This document shows positions 51,088 through 59,036 of a DNA stretch of 64,000 nt, piece by piece. Position numbers and translations under genes: made by a program. The notes below the pieces were generated by a model, which was not told where the DNA came from, ran no database searches, and was given only the letters and a program-made list of their open reading frames with translations. This DNA is from Streptomyces sp. NBC_01216 (GTDB lineage Bacteria > Actinomycetota > Actinomycetes > Streptomycetales > Streptomycetaceae), in the NCBI RefSeq assembly GCF_035994945.1, contig NZ_CP108677.1, positions 2,914,001 to 2,978,000 of the forward strand. The letters run 5' to 3'. Numbering within the stretch: the first letter of the stretch is position 1; each line of letters begins with the position of its first letter.

Positions 51088-51142
51088 GAGCCTGTCGGGT
51101 GGCCGCTGACCGGGCGGTCGCAGGCCACCCGACCGGCTCTCA
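51088..51142. repeat. REP-like palindrome, locus E (complete)
   Basis: Left arm GAGCCTGTCGGGTGGCC (51088-51104) and right arm ending GGCTCTCA (to 51142) pair with one mismatch over 17 bp. The loop CGCTGACCGGGCGGTCGC is nearly identical to that of locus F. The right edge (TCA at 51140-51142) is the stop codon of the amidohydrolase. Confidence 0.75.
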
Positions 51143-51790
51143 GCGGCGGCGGAAGACCAGGCGCCCGCCGAGGACCGTGGCGAGACAGCTGCCGGCCCCC
51201 CGGCCGGCCAGGTCGGTCGCGTCATCCGCGTCGAAGACGGCGAGGTCGGCGGGTCCGCCCACGGTCAGTGGGCCGTGCGCGGTGCCCGCCAGGTCGTGGC
51301 CCTCCACGAAGGGGTCGAGGTGCGGGCCGTCCCGGACCGGCGGGGCCAGGCGTGGCGCGTTCGCCACCTCGCGCAGACCGGCTCGCGCCACGGCCTGCCG
51401 GATCTCCGGCCGGGCCCCGAGGCCGACGTGCGTCGTCCCGTGCGCCAGCATCCGCTGGATGCCGCGCCGCACGCTTCCCGCCATCCGGGCGGCGTCGGGC
51501 GCGAGGGCCTCGAAGGCGGGGCCCGTGAGCGGAGCGGTGCCCAGTTCACCGACCTCGCGCGGGTCCGGGTGGTACACCCGGGTGAGGAGCCAGTGCGCGT
51601 GCCACTGACGGAGCCCCGGCGTCAGGACACCCGGCCAGCGCCGCACCCGCGCGCCCGGGTGGGCGGCGACCACCACCTCGTACGGGCCGATCGCCGCGAT
51701 CTCCGCACCCCGGACGACGACGGCCCCACCGGCCACGGGGCTGTCCTCGCCGGCCGGCAGGACCAGGTCCGCCGCGTGGATCGTCAGCAC
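51140..51790 (-). CDS. Short amidohydrolase-like protein lacking most of the barrel
   Basis: 216 aa, about half the usual length for cytosine-deaminase/imidazolonepropionase-type amidohydrolases. The N-terminal beta-sandwich strand (I-H-A-A-D-L-V-L-P) and the metal strand with a single H-x-H-like motif (P-G-L-R-Q-W-H-A-H-W) are present. A later G-T-T-H-V-G-L strand follows. The chain then jumps to the closing strand G-G-P-A-D-L-A-V-F-D-A-D-D. Most metal ligands of the middle barrel are not seen, so catalysis is doubtful. It lies 7 nt after mqnC on the same strand, so a link with futalosine metabolism is possible but unproven. Confidence 0.6.
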   Translation of the reverse strand: MLTIHAADLVLPAGEDSPVAGGAVVVRGAEIAAIGPYEVVVAAHPGARVRRWPGVLTPGLRQWHAHWLLTRVYHPDPREVGELGTAPLTGPAFEALAPDAARMAGSVRRGIQRMLAHGTTHVGLGARPEIRQAVARAGLREVANAPRLAPPVRDGPHLDPFVEGHDLAGTAHGPLTVGGPADLAVFDADDATDLAGRGAGSCLATVLGGRLVFRRR

Positions 51791-51797
51791 GCGCAGG

Positions 51798-52997
51798 TCA
51801 GTTGGCGTTCAGGAGCTTCAGCTCCGGGTGCGCCGTGCCGCCCTCGATCGCCGTGGAGGAGATGTGCGAGACGACCCGCTCGTCGACCGGGTCGTTCGCC
51901 GGGTCCTCGTGGACGACCAGGTGCTCGTACGTCGTCGCGCGCTGGGCCGGGACCCGGCCCGCCTTGCGGATCAGGTCGATGATCTCCAGGCGGTTCGAGC
52001 GGTGCTTCGCGCCCGCCGAGGAGACGACGTTCTCCTCCAGCATGATCGAGCCCAGGTCGTCGGCGCCGTAGTGCAGCGACAGCTGGCCGACCTCCTTGCC
52101 CGTGGTCAGCCACGAGCCCTGGATGTGGGCCACGTTGTCCAGGAAGAGCCGCGCGATCGCGATCATCCGCAGGTACTCGAAGAGCGTGGCCTGCGTGCGG
52201 CCCTTGAGGTGGTTGTTCTCGGGCTGGTAGGTGTACGGGATGAAGGCCCGGAAGCCACCCGTCCGGTCCTGTACGTCGCGGATCATCCGCAGGTGCTCGA
52301 TGCGCTCGGCGTTCGTCTCGCCGGTACCCATCAGCATCGTGGAGGTGGACTCCACACCCAGGCCGTGGGCGATCTCCATGATCTCCAGCCAGCGCTCGCC
52401 GCTCTCCTTGAGCGGGGCGATCGCCTTGCGCGGGCGCGCCGGGAGCAGCTCGGCGCCGGCGCCGGCGAAGGAGTCCAGCCCGGCCGCGTGGATCCGGGTG
52501 ATCGCCTCCTCGACGGAGACGCCGCTGATCCGGGCCATGTGCTCGACCTCGGAAGCGCCGAGGGAGTGGATGACCAGGTCCGGGAAGTCCTTCTTGATCG
52601 CCGCGAAGTGCTCCTCGTAGTACTCCACGCCGTAGTCCGGGTGGTGACCGCCCTGGAACATGATCTGCGTGCCGCCGAGCTCCACGGTCTCCGCGCAGCG
52701 GCGCAGGATGTCGTCGAGGTCGCGGGTCCAGCCCTTGTCGGTGGCCTTCGGCGGGGCGTAGAAGGCGCAGAACTTGCACGCCGTGACGCACACGTTCGTG
52801 TAGTTGATGTTCCGCTCGATGATGTACGTCGCGATGTGCTCGGTACCCGCGTACCTGCGGCGCCGCACGGCGTCGGCCGCCGCGCCCAGGGCGTGCAGCG
52901 GCGCCGAGCGGTAGAGGTCGAGCGCCTCCTCGGGGGTGATCCGGCCACCCTCTGCGGCGCGGTCGAGGACGGACTGAAGGTCGGCCTTCTCGGTCAC
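51798..52997 (-). CDS. mqnC: Cyclic dehypoxanthine futalosine synthase
   Basis: 399-aa radical SAM enzyme of the futalosine menaquinone route; it cyclises dehypoxanthine futalosine. The cluster motif is C-V-T-A-C-K-F-C (C-x3-C-x2-C). Q-G-G-H-H-P-D-Y-G and P-Y-T-Y-Q-P-E-N-N follow, and the G-A-D-D-L-G-S-I-M-L-E-E-N-V-V-S-S-A-G segment is typical. GTG at 52997 starts the family N-terminus (V-T-E-K-A-D-L-Q-S-V-L-D-R-A) with an AGGGA-like site about 10 nt upstream; longer in-frame starts run through the palindrome at 53109. Confidence 0.95.
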   Translation of the reverse strand: MTEKADLQSVLDRAAEGGRITPEEALDLYRSAPLHALGAAADAVRRRRYAGTEHIATYIIERNINYTNVCVTACKFCAFYAPPKATDKGWTRDLDDILRRCAETVELGGTQIMFQGGHHPDYGVEYYEEHFAAIKKDFPDLVIHSLGASEVEHMARISGVSVEEAITRIHAAGLDSFAGAGAELLPARPRKAIAPLKESGERWLEIMEIAHGLGVESTSTMLMGTGETNAERIEHLRMIRDVQDRTGGFRAFIPYTYQPENNHLKGRTQATLFEYLRMIAIARLFLDNVAHIQGSWLTTGKEVGQLSLHYGADDLGSIMLEENVVSSAGAKHRSNRLEIIDLIRKAGRVPAQRATTYEHLVVHEDPANDPVDERVVSHISSTAIEGGTAHPELKLLNAN

Positions 52998-53108
52998 CGG
53001 GTGAGTCCCTTTCGGAGGGGTTCTGGACGGACCGAACCAGCCTACGCCAGCGTTTCCCGGGACTTTCGCAGGGTTCCCGCGGGTCTCCCCCGCCGTACCC
53101 GCCGGGCC

Positions 53109-53160
53109 GAGAGCCTGTCGGGTGGTCGCTGACCGGGCGGACGCGGGCCACCCGACCGCT

Positions 53161-53163
<3 letters not shown>
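53109..53163. repeat. REP-like palindrome, locus F (complete)
   Basis: GAGAGCCTGTCGGGTGG on the left and GGCCACCCGACCGCTCTA on the right, with loop CGCTGACCGGGCGGACGC. The last three bases (53161-53163) are the mqnA stop codon TAG on the minus strand. It lies between mqnA and mqnC in tandem genes. Confidence 0.75.
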
Positions 53164-54036
<873 letters not shown>

Positions 54037-54194
54037 CTAGACCCGTCTCGTACGGTGGACGCCTTCGGGGCACGCGTCAGCACGTCAGAGCCGTGTCAGA
54101 CCTCCGGGTGACGTGATCTTTCCCTCTAGTGCGTCGCACACCCTGCGTGCTACGCTCATCGCAAGTTGCAGTTTGGTTTCCCTTGCAGTACAGA

Positions 54195-54220
54195 GCCTGC
54201 GGAGCATGTGACCCGCAGGC
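54195..54220 (+). promoter_or_regulatory. Terminator-like hairpin in the cold-shock leader
   Basis: GCCTGCGG and CCGCAGGC form an 8-bp stem with a 10-nt loop, followed directly by TTTTGTAGTTTT. This intrinsic-terminator shape lies about 65 nt before the cold-shock ATG, in the leader, suggesting attenuation or a temperature-sensitive RNA switch. Confidence 0.65.
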
Positions 54221-54286
54221 TTTTGTAGTTTTCAGACTTCTTTGCAGGTTCTGGAGCAGGGCAACCCTTTGGCCCAAGGAGGGCTT

Positions 54287-54490
54287 ATGGCTACCGGAAC
54301 CGTCAAGTGGTTCAACGCTGAAAAGGGCTTCGGCTTCATCGCCCAGGACGGCGGCGGCCCGGATGTCTTCGTCCACTACTCCGCGATCAACGCGTCCGGG
54401 TTCCGCTCCCTCGAGGAGAACCAGGTCGTGAACTTCGACGTCACGCAGGGTCCGAAGGGCCCGCAGGCGGAGAACGTCACCCCGGCCTAA
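54287..54490 (+). CDS. Cold-shock domain RNA chaperone (CspA family)
   Basis: 67-aa single cold-shock domain with both RNA-binding motifs, K-G-F-G-F-I and V-F-V-H-Y. ATG at 54287 follows a near-consensus AAGGAGGG. The long leader with a terminator-like hairpin implies post-initiation control. It binds single-stranded RNA/DNA and prevents secondary structure. Confidence 0.96.
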   Translation: MATGTVKWFNAEKGFGFIAQDGGGPDVFVHYSAINASGFRSLEENQVVNFDVTQGPKGPQAENVTPA

Positions 54491-54532
54491 GTTGCCCGGG
54501 TCGGCGATCGCGCACGGCTAGAGAAGTACCCA

Positions 54533-54573
54533 AGGAGCCCCGCTCCGTGTCTTCGGGCACGAGCGGGGCTCCT
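54533..54573. terminator. Strong hairpin after the cold-shock gene
   Basis: Perfect 13-bp arms AGGAGCCCCGCTC and complement, extended by GTG/CAC inside, followed by CCTTGTTCCCTTT. Confidence 0.8.
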
Positions 54574-54952
54574 GCCTTGTTCCCTTTCGCGTATTTCCGG
54601 TCCCGGCGGTCCGGCATTCACCCGGTCGCCTTTGTCCCGTGGCCCGTCGTTTCCCCGCGAGGGGACACGGACGCGGATTTCCCGCGGAAAGGGAACGGCG
54701 GGGACCCGCGGCGGGCCTCAGCCCCTCTTCATGGCGTTCCGTCGGCATCTCGACCGGCCCCGGGGCGCCTCTTAGTGGTCCGCTCCGGAAATCCTTCGGG
54801 GGTTGATTCCGGGGCCGGGCGGTGTGTGTCGCATCGTTGGACGTCCGGGGCGGTGTGGTGGGGGCGTTCTCGGCCCCCGCGGAAGGGGGGCCTGGGAGAC
54901 CCAGGTTGATCTGGGCCTGGCCGGCCCGAAGGTTGGTGGCGAAGCTGTGGTC

Positions 54953-55375
54953 GTGACCGACAGCAACAGCGATGTGACCGGCTTCCACGACCGTGTCGTC
55001 CTCATCACCGGCGGAACCAGCGGAATGGGCCTGGCCACCGCGCGTCCACTCCTGGAAGCCGGCGCCCATATCGTCATCACCGGCCGCGACGACGCCCGCC
55101 TGGACCGCGCAGCCGAACAATCGGACACGGCGTCCGACCGGGGTGGCCGTCCGTCCACGGTCCGGGCCGACTCCGCCAGCCTCACCGATCTCGACCGCTT
55201 GGCTGCCCTGATCCGTGAACGCCACGGACGTCTGGACGGGGTGTTCGCCAATGCCGGGGTCGGAGTGTTCCAGCGCAGTGGTGAGGTCACTGAGCAGGAC
55301 TTCGATCTCAGCGTCGACGTCAACTTCAAGGGGCGTTCTTCACGGTCCAGAAGGTTCTGCCGCCGCTCCCTCCCG
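54953..55375 (+). pseudogene. Truncated, frameshifted short-chain dehydrogenase
   Basis: GTG at 54953 opens a classical SDR: cofactor motif T-G-G-T-S-G-M-G and F-A-N-A-G-V-G. At about 55332 one base appears lost. In the shifted frame the protein continues F-F-T-V-Q-K-V-L-P-P-L and then breaks off before the Ser and Tyr-x3-Lys catalytic residues. It lies inside the TIR element. Confidence 0.7.
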
Positions 55376-55385
55376 CACCTCGAAG

Positions 55386-55660
55386 ACGTCGCCCTGCCGG
55401 CCGGAGGCCGGCGCCGGGTCGCCGGCCCGCGCCGCGAGGAGATCGCCCAGCTCGCCGGAGTGAGCGTCGACTACTGCACCCGGATGGAACAGGGCCGCGT
55501 ACCCAACCCCTCGGGTGCGGTACTCGACGCCCTCGCCCGCGCCCTGCGGCTGGACGGGGATGCCACCCGGCACCTGCACCGCCTCGCCGGACCGCAGTCC
55601 GCCGCCCGGCACGTTCCCCGACGCCCGACCCGGCCGCAACACGTACGCCCTGTGCTCCAG
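55386..55660 (+). pseudogene. Fragment of an XRE (MmyB-type) regulator
   Basis: Reads R-R-E-E-I-A-Q-L-A-G-V-S-V-D-Y-C-T-R-M-E-Q-G-R then L-D-A-L-A-R-A-L-R-L, the helix-turn-helix of MmyB-type regulators, without its start or ligand domain. In streptomycetes such regulators often neighbour SDR genes. The fragment probably came from the same pair joined by a deletion. Confidence 0.65.
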
Positions 55661-55906
55661 CGGCTGCGCGCTGACCTTCCGGGCAGTCCCGGCCTCGCCG
55701 CCGGCGACCCGCACCTGTGTCAGACACACCACCGGTCGCCGAGGCGGGTACAGCAGACGACAGGGCGGAGTGATCCACTTCTCCCGATCGGCCCGCCTGT
55801 CATGCCCGTTGCCCCGGCCCGCCCGCCCGCTATACCCAACCGCTGGGCCCTGGCAGCCCGATCAACCCCCGAAGGATTTCCGGAGCCGACCACTTAGGCT
55901 GGACGC

Positions 55907-56335
55907 ATGACCGAACGCAAACCGCCCGGCGTCAGCTTCGAGTCATTCGTGGACAAGCAGATCCGCGAAGCGGCGGAGCGAGGCGAGTTCTCGCGGCTCG
56001 CCGGCTTCGGCAGACCACTCGGCGACGACCGCGCCCCGTACGACGAGCTCTGGTGGATCAAGGGGAAACTGCACCGCGAGGGTGCCTCCGTCCTGCCGCC
56101 GTCGCTCGCGCTGCGCAAGGAGGCCGAGGACACCGTCGAGGCGGTCCGCGCTGCCGTCTCGGAGGGTCAGGTGCGGCGACTCCTCGGCGAGATCAACACC
56201 AAGATCGCCGAGGCGGTGCGCCGGCCCCCGGCGGGCCCTCCGCTGAACCTCGTGCCGTTCGACGTGGACGCGATGGTGGAGACATGGCGTCGCGAGCGGG
56301 AAACCGGGCCGGGAGCGGGGTCGTCCTCCGACTGA
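55907..56335 (+). CDS. DUF1992 (DnaJC28-like) protein
   Basis: 142-aa cytosolic protein. The family pattern is visible: I-R-E-A-A-E-R-G-E-F, L-A-G-F-G-R-P-L, and L-R-K-E-A-E-D-T and I-N-x-K-I-A-E-A downstream. The molecular role is unknown. ATG at 55907 lies just 9 nt beyond the CTTAG that borders the mobile element, so its original promoter and perhaps ribosome site were displaced. The 3' end is Gly/Ser-rich. Confidence 0.85.
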   Translation: MTERKPPGVSFESFVDKQIREAAERGEFSRLAGFGRPLGDDRAPYDELWWIKGKLHREGASVLPPSLALRKEAEDTVEAVRAAVSEGQVRRLLGEINTKIAEAVRRPPAGPPLNLVPFDVDAMVETWRRERETGPGAGSSSD

Positions 56336-56407
56336 GACCGGCCTCCTCTACCCTGATGCCCGTTCGACTGACCACGCATCAGGTACGACCGGGGGGAACA
56401 GACCGGC

Positions 56408-58510
56408 ATGCGCAGCGACAGCGGCACGGAGAACACGGAGGGCGGGGGCGGGGGCGAGGACGGCATAGCACCGCTCGTCGCCGGCGATCCGCGCAGGATC
56501 GGCCCCTACCGCCTGCTGGGGCGGCTCGGCTCCGGGGGCATGGGCCGGGTGTATCTCGCCCGTTCCGAGGGCGGGCGGACGGTGGCCGTCAAGGTGGTGC
56601 ACGAGGAGCACGCCTCGGACGGCCGGTTCCGGGCCCGGTTCCGTCGCGAGGTCGAGGCGGTGCGGAAGGTCGGCGGCGACTTCACCGCCCCCGTGCTGGA
56701 CGCCGACCCGGAGGCGGACCGGCCCTGGGTGGCGACCGGCTTCGTCCCCGGGCCTTCGCTCGAACAGGTCGTCCGCACCCACGGGCCGCTGCCCTCGGCC
56801 TCGGCGCTGGCGCTCGCCGACGGCCTGCTGAAGGCGCTCCGGGGCATCCACGGGGCGGGCATCCTGCACCGCGACCTGAAGCCCTCCAACGTGATGCTCA
56901 CGGTGGAGGGCCCCCGCGTGATCGACTTCGGCATCGCGCGGGCGCTGGAGCCCTCGGTCGAGTCCTTGCTCACCAGCACGGGCATGGTGGTCGGTTCCCC
57001 CGGGTTCATGGCCCCCGAGCAGGTGCGCGGCGGGGCCCTGGGTCCCGCCGCCGACGTCTTCACGCTCGGCTGCGTGCTCATGTACGCGGTGACGGGGCGC
57101 CTGCCGTTCGGGCACGGCGCCGGCAACCAGCACGCGATCATGTTCGGGATCGTGGAGGCCGAGCCGGAGCTCGACCGGGTGACGGACGACGCCCTGCGCG
57201 GGGTCATCGCCCGCTGTCTGACGAAGGACCCCGACGAACGCCCCGGCGTCGAGACGCTCCTGGCGGACCCTGCGCTGTCGGCTGCCGTCACGGCCGAAGG
57301 TTCCTGGCTGCCCCCCGCGCTCGTGGCCCGCCTCGCACGGCAGGCGGCGCGACTGCTCGACGCCGAGGCGTTGTCGGAGCAACTCGCGGAGGAGACGGCG
57401 GAGTCACGCGCGGCGCGGGGGTCCGACGCGCTCGATGGACCCGACGAACCCGACGCACCCGATGAGACCGGGGAAGGCGACCAGGGCGGCGAGGCCGCGG
57501 CCGGCACCCTCCGGCTACGGCCGGGAACGGCGGGCTCGGCCTCCGACACCCCTGATGCCGCCGACACCTCCGGTGCTTCCGGCCCCTCGGCCTCCTCCGA
57601 CACCCCCGACGCGGGCACCCTCGGCCTTCGGCCGAAGGCAGCCGTCGCCGCGACCGGACGGGACGGCGGCGACCGGGAGCCCCGCCGTGCCTCGCGGGCC
57701 TGGGCGGTCGTGGCCGCCGTGTTCGCCGTGATCGGTATCAGCGGCACCGTGGTGCACTTCGTCGACGACGACGCCCGGCAGCGCGACGTCCGAAGCGCCC
57801 CGGGCGCATCCGGCACCACCCCGCCCCCGTCCGCCGGCTCCGACAGCGCGTCGTCCGCTCCCCCCGCCGGTACGCCCGGTACGGGCGCGGCTCCCTCGCA
57901 GGGCTCCCCGCCACCCGGCGGCGCCGACACGGCCGGAGACGCCGGAGGCGCGGCGGGCGGTGGCTCGGCCGGGACGGTCACGGCCGGTGTGGCGACGGCG
58001 GGCAACTCCTCCTCGGGAAGCGGCTCGGGAAGCGGCTCGGGCAACGGCTCGGGAAGTGGTTCCGGAACCACTTCCGGCAGTGGCTCCTCCGGGCCGGGCG
58101 GGTCCTCCGGGGTTTCCTCGGCCGGCTCGTCGGCCGGCACCACCAAGCCGCCCGCCACCGCGGACAACCAGGTCCCCGCGGCCTTCGTCGGCACCTGGGC
58201 CTACGCGGGCCAGTTCAACATCAACCAGCCCGCCACGGTCTACCTCTACCGGGTCGCCCCGGGGCAGATCGCGGCCAGGATGATCACCGACGCCGGCGGC
58301 GCCCACTGCGAGCACGTGGCCAAGCTGGTCTCCGTCACCAACGGCGGCAAGCGCGTCAACCTGGGCACCGGCACCGTCGACAAGGCCCGCTCGGCGAGCT
58401 ACTGCGGCAGCGCGGACCCGTCGTACTTCGAACTCGCCACCCCCACCGGACTGCGCCACGACGTCGGTCCGGCGCACGGTGACGGATACCACTACGAGCG
58501 GTCGAACTGA
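56408..58510 (+). CDS. Membrane Ser/Thr protein kinase with Gly/Ser stalk and small extracellular domain
   Basis: 700-aa kinase. The kinase domain (about 33-295) has G-S-G-G-M-G at 41-46, Lys62, H-R-D-L-K-P-S-N (Asp156), D-F-G at 173-175 and A-P-E-Q. A Ser/Asp/Pro-rich juxtamembrane stretch leads to one helix (near 435-457, W-A-V-V-A-A-V-F-A-V-I-G). A long extracellular Gly/Ser stalk has G-S repeats, and the C-terminal domain (about 595-700) has two Cys. It heads a run of genes for WXG/ESX-like and lipoprotein products, so it may regulate type VII-type secretion or sense the envelope (inference). Confidence 0.9.
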   Translation: MRSDSGTENTEGGGGGEDGIAPLVAGDPRRIGPYRLLGRLGSGGMGRVYLARSEGGRTVAVKVVHEEHASDGRFRARFRREVEAVRKVGGDFTAPVLDADPEADRPWVATGFVPGPSLEQVVRTHGPLPSASALALADGLLKALRGIHGAGILHRDLKPSNVMLTVEGPRVIDFGIARALEPSVESLLTSTGMVVGSPGFMAPEQVRGGALGPAADVFTLGCVLMYAVTGRLPFGHGAGNQHAIMFGIVEAEPELDRVTDDALRGVIARCLTKDPDERPGVETLLADPALSAAVTAEGSWLPPALVARLARQAARLLDAEALSEQLAEETAESRAARGSDALDGPDEPDAPDETGEGDQGGEAAAGTLRLRPGTAGSASDTPDAADTSGASGPSASSDTPDAGTLGLRPKAAVAATGRDGGDREPRRASRAWAVVAAVFAVIGISGTVVHFVDDDARQRDVRSAPGASGTTPPPSAGSDSASSAPPAGTPGTGAAPSQGSPPPGGADTAGDAGGAAGGGSAGTVTAGVATAGNSSSGSGSGSGSGNGSGSGSGTTSGSGSSGPGGSSGVSSAGSSAGTTKPPATADNQVPAAFVGTWAYAGQFNINQPATVYLYRVAPGQIAARMITDAGGAHCEHVAKLVSVTNGGKRVNLGTGTVDKARSASYCGSADPSYFELATPTGLRHDVGPAHGDGYHYERSN

Positions 58511-58583
58511 GCCGCACCCGTTCCGGCGGCGGCACTATGGTGAGTCGCACTCACGTACCAACAGGGAATCGCACGGGGGTCTT

Positions 58584-59036
58584 GTGTCATTCGAGGACGA
58601 ATGGACCGGTATCCGGACGGCGGCGCATGAGAAGCAGATCAGCATGCGCCTCAACCAGCTCGACGGCGGCGGAGGGAGCGGCGGTGGCGGCGCGCAGCAG
58701 GGCGGAGACCTGCGCGTGGAGCAGACGGACCTGGCGGCCGTCGGCGACGCGGCGTTCAAGCTGTACCAGCGGCTGGACACCGACGGCGATCACGCCAAGG
58801 CCAGCACCCAGGAAGCCGGTACCGCGATGAAGCGGGACTTCGCGCTCGGCCCGGCCCTGACCACCGTCGCGGAGAAGTGGGACAACCAGGTCAACACCTT
58901 GCTCGACGCCTGCGGCCACATCTCCAACCACCTCGAGTACTCGAAGAAGACCCACGCGGACGACGAGTACTGGATCGCCACCCAGTTCAAGTTCGAGCAG
59001 CTCGACAAGGGCTTCGAGGAGAGGGCGCGGCACTGA
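58584..59036 (+). CDS. Small WXG100-like secreted-partner protein
   Basis: 150-aa helical protein. GTG at 58584 has GGGGG upstream. The first helix region contains D-E-W-T-G-I and a Gly-rich loop. The second half (A-A-V-G-D-A-A-F-K-L-Y-Q-R-L-D, then W-D-N-Q-V-N-T-L-L-D-A-C-G-H-I-S-N-H-L) fits the helix-turn-helix pattern of ESX-type proteins. Its TGA overlaps the next ATG (TGATG). No signal peptide, as expected for such substrates. Assignment is by pattern and context only. Confidence 0.6.
   Translation: MSFEDEWTGIRTAAHEKQISMRLNQLDGGGGSGGGGAQQGGDLRVEQTDLAAVGDAAFKLYQRLDTDGDHAKASTQEAGTAMKRDFALGPALTTVAEKWDNQVNTLLDACGHISNHLEYSKKTHADDEYWIATQFKFEQLDKGFEERARH

Larger units (their letters stand above)
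54776..55892. mobile_element. TIR-bounded 1.1-kb element carrying broken genes
   Basis: Ends are inverted repeats of 32 nt with one mismatch, beginning TGGTC(C/G)GCTCCGG. The flanking CTTAG occurs in direct orientation at both sides (54771-54775 and 55893-55897), consistent with a target duplication (TTA or CTTAG). No transposase is encoded; inside are a short-chain dehydrogenase fragment and an XRE regulator fragment. The right end sits 14 nt before the ATG of the DUF1992 gene. It could be a non-autonomous (MITE-like) element or a decayed IS. Confidence 0.65.

Noticed and set aside
54803..55897. A single 364-residue protein across the SDR and XRE segments
   Set aside because: The dehydrogenase continues in another frame after about 55332 and the XRE part lacks its start, so the continuous frame is an accident of fused fragments.
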